Source: an uncultured Draconibacterium sp.
GTDB taxonomy: Bacteria > Bacteroidota > Bacteroidia > Bacteroidales > Prolixibacteraceae
Direction: 5' to 3'
Assembly (NCBI RefSeq): GCF_963674925.1
Contig: NZ_OY771647.1
Location: 2,743,501 to 2,807,500 of the forward strand
DNA: 64,000 bases
The position numbers and the translations under genes were made by a program. Shown one piece after another: positions 26,890-35,317 of this stretch. Positions within the stretch are counted from its first letter, which is position 1, and every line of letters begins with the position of its first letter. The notes under the pieces were generated by a model that saw nothing but the letters and a program-made list of their open reading frames with translations, made no database searches and was not told the DNA's origin.

Positions 26890-27996
26890 ATGAAGTATTG
26901 GATAGTAACTTTTATAATCATTTTGAGTTTTGGAGCTGTTGCTCAACCGTCCGATTCATGGCCGATTTTTCGTGGCGACCAACATCTTTCAGGTGTTTCG
27001 AAAACTACATTGCCCGAATCGCCCAATCTTTTGTGGACATTCGAAACCGGCGATAATATCAAGTCGGCGCCAGTAGTTGCCAACGATAAAGTGGTGATCG
27101 GCTCAACAGATGGTTTTGTATACTGCCTCCATACTTCCGGAAAATTATTGTGGAAATTTAATACCGAAAATTCAATTGAAGCGCCTGCACTCATTCTTGA
27201 TAATACGGTTTACGTAGGAAATCTCGATGGGATGCTTTTTGCGCTGAATCTCGATAATGGCGAAAAACTTTGGGAATACGAATGTGAAAACCAGATAATC
27301 GGTTCGGCAAACTGGTGGACAGAAGGTGGAACAACCCATATTTTTATGGGCAGTTACGATTACTACCTTCATTGTGTTGATGCCAAAACCGGTGAGTTGA
27401 AATGGAAATACGAGTCGGATAATTTTATTAACGGAGCAGCGGCCTGTGCTGACGGTAAGGCAATGTTTGGAGGCTGCGATGGTTACCTTCATGTGGTTGA
27501 TGTTACAACAGGTAAATTGGTTGAAAAAATTGATGTGGCAACTTATGTGGCCGGATCTGTTGCCGTTGAAAAGGATAAAGTTTATATAGGTGATTACGAT
27601 GGTCGCTTTTTTCAGGTGGACATTGATAGTGACAAAACAACCTGGGAGTGGTCGGACGAAAAAACAAACCTGCAGTTTATTGCTTCGCCTGCTATAATTG
27701 GCGAAAAGGTTTTAACGGCCAATCACAATAAATTTTTGTATTGTTTTAATAAAAATACAGGAGAGAAACTTTGGGAATACAACACCGGGCGGCAGGTGGA
27801 GGCCTCTCCGGTAATTGTTAAAAATAAGGTAGTTGTGGCCAATATGCGTGGTGATTTAGCCATTGTGAACCTTTCGGATGGAAAGCCTGTTTGGACTTAT
27901 GAATTGGGAAGCCAGATCATCAGCAATCCCGCCGTGGCCAACGGTCAGTTGTTTGTTGGAGCTTTTGATGGAAACATTTACTGTTTTGGCGAATAG
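26890..27996 (+). CDS. Exported PQQ-type/BamB-like beta-propeller protein F
   Basis: With the ATG at 26890 the protein has 368 residues and a clean signal peptide (MKYWIVTFIIILSFGAVAQ). It opens with WPIFRGDQHLSGVS and continues as regular blades of about 40 residues, each with a V-C/F-L, DG or TGKLLWK/GEKLWEY motif; eight blades are plausible. It is the most regular of the propellers and closest to the BamB/PQQ-like enzyme repeat family. Last gene of the operon; cofactor and substrate are unknown. A role as assembly factor BamB is unlikely given its Fe-S neighbours. Confidence 0.82.
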   Translation: MKYWIVTFIIILSFGAVAQPSDSWPIFRGDQHLSGVSKTTLPESPNLLWTFETGDNIKSAPVVANDKVVIGSTDGFVYCLHTSGKLLWKFNTENSIEAPALILDNTVYVGNLDGMLFALNLDNGEKLWEYECENQIIGSANWWTEGGTTHIFMGSYDYYLHCVDAKTGELKWKYESDNFINGAAACADGKAMFGGCDGYLHVVDVTTGKLVEKIDVATYVAGSVAVEKDKVYIGDYDGRFFQVDIDSDKTTWEWSDEKTNLQFIASPAIIGEKVLTANHNKFLYCFNKNTGEKLWEYNTGRQVEASPVIVKNKVVVANMRGDLAIVNLSDGKPVWTYELGSQIISNPAVANGQLFVGAFDGNIYCFGE

Positions 27997-28001
27997 AGAA
28001 A

Positions 28002-28147
28002 AACACAAAAACTCGAAGACATAAAGAAATGTATTGATAAGCGTTTTGTGTTTGGGGGAATTCAAGTTGGGAATTACGTCGTTTAGGATACAGAAAATAC
28101 ATAAGTAAAAACACTAGATAGTCTTTGTGACTTAGTGACTTTGTGTT
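28002..28147. repeat. Inverted-repeat element (CTTTGTG/CACAAAG type)
   Basis: An arm at 28002-28026 (AACACAAAAACTCG... ATAAAG) is an imperfect complement of the arm at 28123-28147 (CTTTGTGACTTAG...GTGTT), about 17 of 25 positions. The arms enclose about 96 bp with no gene. The arms resemble the inner arms of the element at 50763-51120. Confidence 0.55.
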
Positions 28148-28160
28148 GAAAAAGAACAAA

Positions 28161-29456
28161 ATGAATATAATTCAAATCATACCCGGATCAGGTGGCAGCT
28201 TTTATTGTGGCAATTGTCTGCGCGACAGCAAATATGTGGATGCTTTACGAAAACTGGATCATCAGGTGGTGAAAATCCCCATGTATTTACCTCTTTTTTC
28301 TGATGAACACGACATCTCGGACATCCCGATTTTTTATGGTGCCATTAGCACTTACCTTAAGCAGGTTTATCCGATTTTCAGAAAAGCACCGGCTTGGTTT
28401 GATAAGCTGCTGAATTCAAAACCAATGATGAAAATGGCTGCTTCCATGGCAGGATCGACCCGTGCCAAAGGACTGGAAGATATGACCATTTCGATGTTGC
28501 TGGGTGAGCAAGGCGAACAAAAAGAGGAGCTGGATAAAATGGCCGACTGGATTGCCGAACATTGCAAACCCGATGTCATTCATATTTCAAATGCCTTATT
28601 GTTGGGGTTGGCAAAACGGCTGAAAGAAAAAGTTGGCGTTCCGGTGGTTTGTTCGCTACAGGACGAGGATGTTTGGGTGGATGCGATGCAACCTCAGTTT
28701 CAGCAGCCAATTTGGGATTTGATGCACGAGCGTGCCGAGGATGTGGATGCGCTGGTTGCTGTCAGCAATTATTTTGCCGGTGAAATGAAAAAACGCATGC
28801 GTCTGGAAGATAAAAAGGTGCACACATTTTACCTGGGAGTTGATGTGGAGGATTACCCATACATCCCTGTTAAGGAGAAACCGAAAAACGTTGGATATAT
28901 CTCAAGAATGTGCCACAAAGATGGTTTTGATATTGTGGTGGATGCTTTTATCGGATTGAAAAAGAAAGCCGGTTTTGAAGAGGTGAAATTGATTGCCACA
29001 GGAGGTTTGACCGGCGATGATAAAAAGTTTTTTAAAGAACAAAAGCATAAGCTGAAAGAGGCTGGTCTGCTGCATCAGTTTGAAGTGGTGGAAGAGTTTG
29101 AAGGAGCTGCCCGCCATGAATTTTTTAAGCAAGTGGCTATGATTTCTGTCCCGGTTCGTATCGGCGAGGCATTCGGCATGTATTTGCTTGAAGCCATGGC
29201 ATCAGGAGTTCCGGTGGTGCAGCCTGCATTGGGCGCATTTCCGGAGATTGTGGATGTTTCTGGTGGCGGAATAACTTATTCGCCAAACACACCGGAAAAA
29301 TTGAGTGAAAGCTGGGCAGAACTATTGAATGATCCTGATAAATTAGAAAAATTGAGTTTGGCCGGTTATGAAGGAACCGGAACAAATTTTAATATACATA
29401 ACCATGCAGCCGAGATTGTTGAGCTCTACGAAACCCTTCGACTCCGCTCAGTGTGA
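28161..29456 (+). CDS. Glycosyltransferase family 4-like protein
   Basis: A cytoplasmic enzyme of 432 residues with GT-B fold. The N-terminus has a glycine-rich opening (IIPGSGGSFYCGNCLRD) typical of a Bacteroidota/Planctomycete subgroup; the C-terminal half holds VGYISRMCHKDGFD and the donor-site region GEAFGMYLLEAMASGVPVVQP. The ATG at 28161 was preferred to one at 28143, which precedes the conserved strand by six extra residues. Substrates unknown. The last codons (LRLRSV) and the stop lie within a palindromic repeat, so the natural C-terminus was probably altered by its insertion. Confidence 0.83.
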   Translation: MNIIQIIPGSGGSFYCGNCLRDSKYVDALRKLDHQVVKIPMYLPLFSDEHDISDIPIFYGAISTYLKQVYPIFRKAPAWFDKLLNSKPMMKMAASMAGSTRAKGLEDMTISMLLGEQGEQKEELDKMADWIAEHCKPDVIHISNALLLGLAKRLKEKVGVPVVCSLQDEDVWVDAMQPQFQQPIWDLMHERAEDVDALVAVSNYFAGEMKKRMRLEDKKVHTFYLGVDVEDYPYIPVKEKPKNVGYISRMCHKDGFDIVVDAFIGLKKKAGFEEVKLIATGGLTGDDKKFFKEQKHKLKEAGLLHQFEVVEEFEGAARHEFFKQVAMISVPVRIGEAFGMYLLEAMASGVPVVQPALGAFPEIVDVSGGGITYSPNTPEKLSESWAELLNDPDKLEKLSLAGYEGTGTNFNIHNHAAEIVELYETLRLRSV

Positions 29457-29479
29457 CGTCATCCTGAGCGAAGTCGAAG
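29436..29479. repeat. 44-bp palindrome (CTTCGACT...AGTCGAAG) left of the GIY-YIG gene
   Basis: Two 22-nt arms (29436-29457 and 29458-29479) match as inverted repeat at 19 of 22 positions around a TGACGTCA centre. The left arm supplies the final codons and the stop codon of the glycosyltransferase gene. Half-elements of the same family lie at 29843-29864 and 42154-42175. Confidence 0.85.
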
Positions 29480-29504
29480 AATGAATTCAACCAGAAATAC
29501 TTAA

Positions 29505-29837
29505 ATGAAAACATTCTATGTATATATTCTGAAGTGTAGCGACGGCAGTTATTATGTGGGCGTTACAAATGATATAGAACGAAGATTAGAGGAACATAAT
29601 AAAGGAGTATCTGCCAATAGCTTTACTTTTAAAAGGAGACCAGTTGAGCTGGTTTTTTACGAAACCTATAATGATTTTAAAATTGCGGAGCAATGGGAAA
29701 AGAAATTAAAAGGTTGGTCGAGAAAGAAAAAGGAAGCATTGATTGAAAGAAACTGGAATAAATTAAAAGAGTACTCTGTTTGCCAGAATGACTCTCATTT
29801 TTCTAATTTTAGAGATAAGAATATTAATCATAAATAA
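29505..29837 (+). CDS. Small GIY-YIG domain nuclease (UPF0213/UvrC-N type)
   Basis: A protein of 110 residues with the hallmarks of the single-domain GIY-YIG family: YVYILKCSDGSYYVGVT (the GIY and YIG strands as VYI and YVG), an Arg-rich helix (DIERRLEEHN), FYE, and the AEQWEKKLKGWSRKKKEALI helix. About 85 residues form the domain; the tail is poorly conserved. The gene is enclosed by palindromic repeats of one family on both sides, a context in which such genes could be mobile or could act on the repeats. Family members have no agreed cellular role. Confidence 0.88.
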   Translation: MKTFYVYILKCSDGSYYVGVTNDIERRLEEHNKGVSANSFTFKRRPVELVFYETYNDFKIAEQWEKKLKGWSRKKKEALIERNWNKLKEYSVCQNDSHFSNFRDKNINHK

Positions 29838-29842
29838 CGACC

Positions 29843-29864
29843 CTTCGACTACGCTCAGGGTGAC
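29843..29864. repeat. Half-palindrome of the CTTCGACT family, right of the GIY-YIG gene
   Basis: A 22-nt single arm (CTTCGACTACGCTC then AGGGTGAC) beginning 5 bp after the GIY-YIG stop, in the same orientation as the left arm at 29436 and identical at 20 of 22 positions. The next gene starts at 29871. Confidence 0.8.
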
Positions 29865-29870
29865 AAAAAA

Positions 29871-30548
29871 ATGCTACTACAACTTAAAAACATATCAAAA
29901 GGATACGGAGAAGCCGGAACGCACAGTTTTCGACCCGTATTAAAGGAATTAAATCTTGAACTGGAGAAAGGACAAAAAGTGGCTATAATCGGACCTAGTG
30001 GCTCCGGAAAAACAACCTTGCTGAATTTGGTTGGCGCATTGGATACACCCGACTCTGGTGAGGTACTATTTAACGGAACCAACATTACCGGGTACACGTC
30101 AACACAATTGGCGGCGTTTCGTAATAAGAATCTTGGTTTTGTTTTTCAGTTGCACCATTTAATGCCACAACTGAGTTTATGGGAGAATGTGTTACTACCG
30201 CTTTTACCGCAAGGAAAGGTTACGAAGGAACAAAAAGACTGGGCGGAATACCTGATCAAAAAAGTTGGCATTTCAGAACAACGTAACCAAAAGCCTTCGG
30301 AAATGTCGGGAGGGGAGTGCCAACGTACTGCTGTAGTTCGTGCGCTGATCAATAAACCGGAATTGATTCTTGCTGATGAACCAACCGGGGCGCTTGACGA
30401 GGCCAATGCCAATGCACTTTCTGAACTTTTAATTCAACTCAGCGAAGACGAAGGTGTAACGCTGGTTACGGTAACTCACTCGGCAGAGCTGGCCCAAAAA
30501 ATGGATACTAAATTCTTACTAAAAAACGGACAATTGGAAAAAAAATAA
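29871..30548 (+). CDS. ABC transporter ATPase (LolD/YbbA type)
   Basis: An ATPase of 225 residues with Walker A GPSGSGKTT, Q-loop FVFQLHHLMPQLS, signature MSGGECQRT, Walker B LILADEP and switch VTHS. It belongs to the MacB/LolD/YbbA subfamily that drives FtsX-like permeases in lipoprotein release or mechanotransmission. The permease gene follows after a 45-bp gap that is filled by a dispersed repeat. Confidence 0.92.
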   Translation: MLLQLKNISKGYGEAGTHSFRPVLKELNLELEKGQKVAIIGPSGSGKTTLLNLVGALDTPDSGEVLFNGTNITGYTSTQLAAFRNKNLGFVFQLHHLMPQLSLWENVLLPLLPQGKVTKEQKDWAEYLIKKVGISEQRNQKPSEMSGGECQRTAVVRALINKPELILADEPTGALDEANANALSELLIQLSEDEGVTLVTVTHSAELAQKMDTKFLLKNGQLEKK

Positions 30549-30549
30549 T

Positions 30550-30590
30550 CTCCCCTCTTTGAGGGGAGTACGGCGAAGCCGGGAGGGGTG
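30550..30590. repeat. Repeat CTCCCCTC-TTT-GAGGGGAG between ATPase and permease
   Basis: CTCCCCTCTTTGAGGGGAG (30550-30568) is a perfect hairpin, followed by TACGGCGAAGCCGGGAGGGG with a second GGC/GCC stem. The element fills the gap between the ABC ATPase and its permease and ends 3 bp before the permease ATG. It is related to the repeat at 11837-11885. Confidence 0.65.
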
Positions 30591-30593
30591 AGT

Positions 30594-33500
30594 ATGACCA
30601 AATTTCAATACATAATAAAATCTTTTCTGCATTATTTTAAAGCCAACTTGCTGGTGGCAATTGGTGTGGCAATCAGTACGATGGTTTTAACCGGTTCGCT
30701 GGTGATTGGCGATTCGGTGAGGCACAGTTTAACCCAGGCAACCTTTTATCGTTTGGGCGAAACAACACACCTGGTAGCCGTAAAAGAGCGCTATTTTCGC
30801 CAGGAAATGGCTTCGGAGATGGAAGCCGTAAATCCTGATCTGAAAGCTACTTCTGTGCTTTTGTTGGAGGGAATGGCTGTGGCAGACGGAGGTCAGGAAC
30901 GCGCGAATAAAGTACAGGTGGTTGGTGTTGATGATGATTTTGAGGAGATTGCAAACACACCGTTTTTTGCTGAATTACAAAATAGCGAAATCGCCATAAG
31001 CGAAAATCTGGCAGAACGCTTACAAAAAGGAGCCGGCGATAATATTCTGGTTCGTATAAAAAAGGCCAGTTTAATTCCGATGAACGCGCCGTTTGTGTCG
31101 GCAGAAGAGACAAGTGTGGCTTTGCGCGCAACCATAAAAAAAGTGGTTAGTAAGGAAGAGTTAGGGCGCTTTAGTTTGAAAAATTCGCAAACAGCACCCT
31201 ACAATATTTTTATGTCGATTGAACGCCTGAATCGGTTAATGGATTTTGAAGGAAAAGCCAACCAGATACTGGTTTCAACAGAGCTGGAAACAGCAGTGGT
31301 TTCAGAGGTGGTAAATACCTGTTTAACCCCCGCCGACGCCGGGTTAGTGTTGAAGAAACTAGATGATGGGCGTGAGGTGGAAATTTCTACCGAGCGGGTT
31401 TTTATGGAGCCGAAAATTTCAGATCTGCTTGGAAGTTTGCCCGGCGCAGATATGATATTGACTTACTTTGTAAACGCTATCGACCATAAGCAATCTTCGG
31501 TTCCCTATTCATTTGTGTCATCGGTGAATAACCCGGAACTTGCTTCAAACGAAATAATTCTAAACCAATGGGCAGCTGATGATCTCAACGCGAATTTGGG
31601 AGATACTATTCGTTTGCGGTATTTCGAGATTGGTCCTTTACGCCAATTGGTAAACAAAGAGGCTAACTTTATTTTAACAGAGATTATCCCTATGGATTCG
31701 CCATTGGCTGATCCAACGCGTGTGCCGCATTTGCCGGGATTGTCGGATGCCGGGCATTGCCGCGAATGGGAAGCCGGAGTTCCCATTGATCTGGATGCCA
31801 TTCGCGAAAAAGATGAAAAATACTGGGACGATTACAAAGGCACACCAAAAGCTTTTATTTCAACAGAAAGTGCACTGCGTTTGTGGTCAAATCGTTTTGG
31901 TGACTACACTGCTGTACGTTACCCGGCCGGATCGTTTAATGAAGATGTTTATAAAGAGGAATTCGCCCGAGTAATTTCGCCTGCTGATCTTGGGATGATC
32001 GTTGAGCCAATTCGTGAGCAAGGCGTGCATGCTGCCCAAAACGGTACTGATTTTAGCGGCCTGTTCATCGGCTTAAGCTTCTTTATCCTGGTTGCTTCAA
32101 TAATTTTAACGGCATTGCTTTTCCGTCTGAATCTTGAAAGTCGTTCAACACAAATCGGACTACTTGTAGCTCTTGGATTTCAGCAAAAACACATACGTAG
32201 TTTTTACTTGTCTGAAGGTTTTGTGGTTTCATTGTTTGGTGGAGTTGTCGGGCTGGTGATTTCCTATTTTTATACCACGCTGGTTTTCCGCATTTTAAAT
32301 TCGTTGTGGTTCGATATTGTTCGTACCAATGTGCTCGAAATTCAATTGTTGCCATCAACGTTAGTAATCGGATTAGTTATCAGTTTGGTAGTTTCTTTGG
32401 TTGCCATTGCTATTTCACTACGACGTTTTCAAAAACAAAAAGCTGTTGAATTACAAAAGCAGATCGGCGTTAAAGAAAGCCACCTAAAAACACGTTTGCT
32501 GAATGGAGTTTTGTGGGGAGCATTGGCATTGTCGGTTGTAGTTTTTGTTATGCAGCTGTTTGCTGAGCAGGCCGATGCTTCAATGTTTTTTATGTCCGGC
32601 GGATTAATGCTACTTGGATTGTTATTGCTTTTCAGAAAGTTGTTGCAAAAACGGGAAGCTAAAAAATCCCGCGAATTTCAGTTCAGTCAGTTGTCAGCAA
32701 TAAATCTTACACGAAATATCAGTCGGTCGACTACCATTGTTACGCTTTTTGCTTTAGGAACCTTTATCGTTATTTCAACGGGTTCGTACAAAATGGATTT
32801 GATTGCCGGAGCCAACAAAAAAACAAGTGGCACCGGAGGCTTTCTGTATTTTGCCGAAACTACGATGCCGGTCCTTTTCGATATTAATAACAAGGAAAAG
32901 AAGGCGGAGGAAGGAATATACGAAGATTTTAATGTGGTGCAGTTCCGAAAAGTGGATGGCGACGATGCCAGTTGCCTGAACCTGAACCGCATTGCGCAGC
33001 CTGCAATTTTAGGTGTTGATGCCGCGAATCTGGCAAGTCGTTTTGATTTTGCTGCAAAAATGAAAGGTTTGGATGCTGATCCGTGGTTAAGTTTGGAAAC
33101 TGATTTTGATGACGGAACTATTCCTGCCATTGCCGATCAGACTGTAATTCAGTGGGGGCTCGGCATGAAAGTGGGCGATGTGATATTGTACCAGAACGAA
33201 TTGGGCGATACCTTAAAGTTAAAACTGATTGCCGGAACAAAACCTTCCGTTTTCCAGGGCTATGTTATTATCTCGAATAAACATTATCTGAAAAACTACC
33301 CAAGCAGTTCAGGATCGAATATCTTTTTGGTGGGTGGCGATCCTGAAAATGAAGCCGCAATTGGCGACGAGTTGCAATCGGTATTTCGTGATTATGGCTG
33401 GGAAATGGAAAGTGCAGCAAAACGATTGGTTGAGTTTTATTCGGTGACCAACACCTATTTATCGATATTTCTGGCGCTTGGTGCTTTGGGATTAATTCTT

Positions 33501-33836
33501 GGAACCATTGGTCTGGCTGTTATTCTGGCACGAACCATTTTAGAGCGTCGGCGAGAGATTGCCTTAATGCAGGCCATTGGATTTACAAAAAGTTCCGTTT
33601 TTAAATTACTGAGAAACGAATACTTATTGTTGCTGGTATCGGGTGTTTTACTTGGTTTTATTACAGCTGTTGTCGCAACTTTGCCGGCATTTTTGTCTAC
33701 CAATACCGATGCATCATTTTCTACAGTAGCAATTGTTGTTGCATTAATTCTTGTAAACGGGGTAGTCTGGATCGTTGGTTTAAGCTGGTTTTCTTTAAAA
33801 CGAAAGGTGTTGGTGTCGGGATTGCAGGTTGAATAA
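30594..33836 (+). CDS. FtsX-like ABC transporter permease (YbbP type)
   Basis: A large permease of 1081 residues. One N-terminal helix, a periplasmic domain of about 450 residues, four helices around 490-640 (first FtsX domain), two more near 650-700, another helix near 715-735, a second periplasmic domain, and three C-terminal helices (second FtsX domain). This ten-helix double-FtsX plan matches YbbP rather than the four-helix MacB/LolE type. The ATG at 30594 was chosen over a GTG two codons upstream. Partner of the ATPase at 29871; the exported or extracted substrate is unknown, probably a lipid or lipoprotein. Confidence 0.87.
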   Translation: MTKFQYIIKSFLHYFKANLLVAIGVAISTMVLTGSLVIGDSVRHSLTQATFYRLGETTHLVAVKERYFRQEMASEMEAVNPDLKATSVLLLEGMAVADGGQERANKVQVVGVDDDFEEIANTPFFAELQNSEIAISENLAERLQKGAGDNILVRIKKASLIPMNAPFVSAEETSVALRATIKKVVSKEELGRFSLKNSQTAPYNIFMSIERLNRLMDFEGKANQILVSTELETAVVSEVVNTCLTPADAGLVLKKLDDGREVEISTERVFMEPKISDLLGSLPGADMILTYFVNAIDHKQSSVPYSFVSSVNNPELASNEIILNQWAADDLNANLGDTIRLRYFEIGPLRQLVNKEANFILTEIIPMDSPLADPTRVPHLPGLSDAGHCREWEAGVPIDLDAIREKDEKYWDDYKGTPKAFISTESALRLWSNRFGDYTAVRYPAGSFNEDVYKEEFARVISPADLGMIVEPIREQGVHAAQNGTDFSGLFIGLSFFILVASIILTALLFRLNLESRSTQIGLLVALGFQQKHIRSFYLSEGFVVSLFGGVVGLVISYFYTTLVFRILNSLWFDIVRTNVLEIQLLPSTLVIGLVISLVVSLVAIAISLRRFQKQKAVELQKQIGVKESHLKTRLLNGVLWGALALSVVVFVMQLFAEQADASMFFMSGGLMLLGLLLLFRKLLQKREAKKSREFQFSQLSAINLTRNISRSTTIVTLFALGTFIVISTGSYKMDLIAGANKKTSGTGGFLYFAETTMPVLFDINNKEKKAEEGIYEDFNVVQFRKVDGDDASCLNLNRIAQPAILGVDAANLASRFDFAAKMKGLDADPWLSLETDFDDGTIPAIADQTVIQWGLGMKVGDVILYQNELGDTLKLKLIAGTKPSVFQGYVIISNKHYLKNYPSSSGSNIFLVGGDPENEAAIGDELQSVFRDYGWEMESAAKRLVEFYSVTNTYLSIFLALGALGLILGTIGLAVILARTILERRREIALMQAIGFTKSSVFKLLRNEYLLLLVSGVLLGFITAVVATLPAFLSTNTDASFSTVAIVVALILVNGVVWIVGLSWFSLKRKVLVSGLQVE

Positions 33837-33853
33837 TATTTGCATTTCTTCAA

Positions 33854-34699
33854 ATGAAATTCAAAATGATAAGAATAATCCTACTGAATTTACTTATTTT
33901 CTGTTTTACATTTCAGCTCATAGCACAGTCTCCGGCTAAACCCAAAGTGGTCGCTTTTTATACAGGAAAGAATGATGCTGCACATATAAGTTTTGTGCAT
34001 GAAGCCGATAAGTGGTTGGCAGAACTGGCGAAAGATTCATGTTTTGAATACGAATCCACAAACGATTGGAATGATTTGAATAAGGATAATCTTTCAAGTG
34101 TAGATGTTGTCGTTTTTCTTGATACGCGCCCCGATTCATTGCCGTGTCGGCAGGCCTTTCAAAACTATATGGAAAATGGGGGAGCCTGGTTAGGATTTCA
34201 TTTTAGTGCTTTTGCACTTAATGGTTCTTCCTATCCTCAAAACTGGGACTGGTACCATGAAACCTTTTTAGGGGCCGGACAATACAAGGGGAATACCTGG
34301 AGGCCAACTACGGCAATTCTGAATGTCGAGAATAATTCTCATCCTGTTACAAGTGATCTGCCGAATAACTTTGTTGCATCGCCCAACGAATGGTATAGTT
34401 GGGAAAATGATCTCAGAGAAAATCCGGACATTGATATTCTTGTTTCCATTGATTCGTCCAGTTTTCCTCTTGGAACAGGTCCGAAAAAGCATGAAATATG
34501 GCACGACGGATATTATCCCGTTGTGTGGAGCAACCGGCATTTTAAAATGCTTTATATAAATATGGGGCACAACGATATTGATTATGAAAGCGGAACGAAT
34601 AAGGAACTGTCTTTCACATTTGAGAACGATGTTCAAAACAAAATGGTAGTAAATGCCTTGTTTTGGCTCATGTCACGTAATTCAGCTTCAATGAAGTGA
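33854..34699 (+). CDS. Exported ThuA-domain protein
   Basis: A protein of 281 residues with a signal peptide (hydrophobic core, then LIAQ) and a ThuA-like fold, a class I glutamine-amidotransferase-like domain: VVAFYTGKNDAAHISFV, a VDVVVFLDTRPDS strand, the GGAWLGFHFSA nucleophile-elbow region, and INMGHNDIDYE near the end. ThuA proteins are linked to trehalose or sugar utilisation, but enzymatic proof is limited. It follows the permease by 17 bp on the same strand; functional linkage is unclear. Confidence 0.8.
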   Translation: MKFKMIRIILLNLLIFCFTFQLIAQSPAKPKVVAFYTGKNDAAHISFVHEADKWLAELAKDSCFEYESTNDWNDLNKDNLSSVDVVVFLDTRPDSLPCRQAFQNYMENGGAWLGFHFSAFALNGSSYPQNWDWYHETFLGAGQYKGNTWRPTTAILNVENNSHPVTSDLPNNFVASPNEWYSWENDLRENPDIDILVSIDSSSFPLGTGPKKHEIWHDGYYPVVWSNRHFKMLYINMGHNDIDYESGTNKELSFTFENDVQNKMVVNALFWLMSRNSASMK

Positions 34700-34775
34700 C
34701 TAGATCGTTGCTTCTGCTTTCATTTTAACAATAACTATTATAACTTTACGAGTTCGTCATATAGTCAGGAAAACA

Positions 34776-35252
34776 ATGGAAGAGCAGAATGAGAAATTTA
34801 TGCGGGCCGCTATTGAGCTTGCTAAACAGGGGATGGATGGTAATCATGGTGGCCCGTTTGGTGCGGTGGTGGTAAAAGGCAATCAAATTATTGCAAAAGG
34901 ATATAATCAGGTGACTTCATCAAACGATCCGACTGCACATGCCGAAGTGGTTGCGATACGGGAAGCGTGTAAGGTTTTAAATACTTTTCAACTGGAAGGA
35001 TGTACAATTTATACTTCGTGCGAACCTTGCCCAATGTGTTTAGGCGCCATTTACTGGGCCCGCCCCGACAAAGTTGTTTTTGGAGCAACAAAACAGGATG
35101 CAGCAAGTGCACAATTTGACGATCAGTTTATTTACGATGAACTGGAGACGGAACTGAGTCGGCGCCACATTCAATTTGAAAATCTGATGCGCGATGAGGC
35201 TCGTGAGGTTTTTGATGCGTGGAATAAAAAGGAGGATAAAAAGAACTATTAA
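34776..35252 (+). CDS. guaD: Guanine deaminase (cytidine-deaminase fold)
   Basis: A zinc hydrolase of 158 residues. The zinc motifs TAHAEVVAIREAC and CEPCPMCLGAIYWARP are intact. GGPFGAVVVK, TSSNDPTAHAE, YTSCEPCPMC and FDDQFIY follow the Bacillus subtilis-type guanine deaminase closely, including the length. It converts guanine to xanthine in purine salvage. A tRNA adenosine deaminase (TadA) is the main alternative but the FDD-FIYDE region favours GuaD. Single gene with AT-rich sequence on both sides. Confidence 0.85.
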   Translation: MEEQNEKFMRAAIELAKQGMDGNHGGPFGAVVVKGNQIIAKGYNQVTSSNDPTAHAEVVAIREACKVLNTFQLEGCTIYTSCEPCPMCLGAIYWARPDKVVFGATKQDAASAQFDDQFIYDELETELSRRHIQFENLMRDEAREVFDAWNKKEDKKNY

Positions 35253-35317
35253 TTGCATCCTCAATCCTAAAAGCTTTGTAGAAAGGTACTCCTCGATAAT
35301 TTTCTTATTTTTATTGC

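Noticed and set aside
26890..27996. BamB outer-membrane assembly lipoprotein
   Set aside because: The propeller repeats are BamB-like, but there is no lipobox and the neighbours are Fe-S and flavin proteins, not assembly genes.
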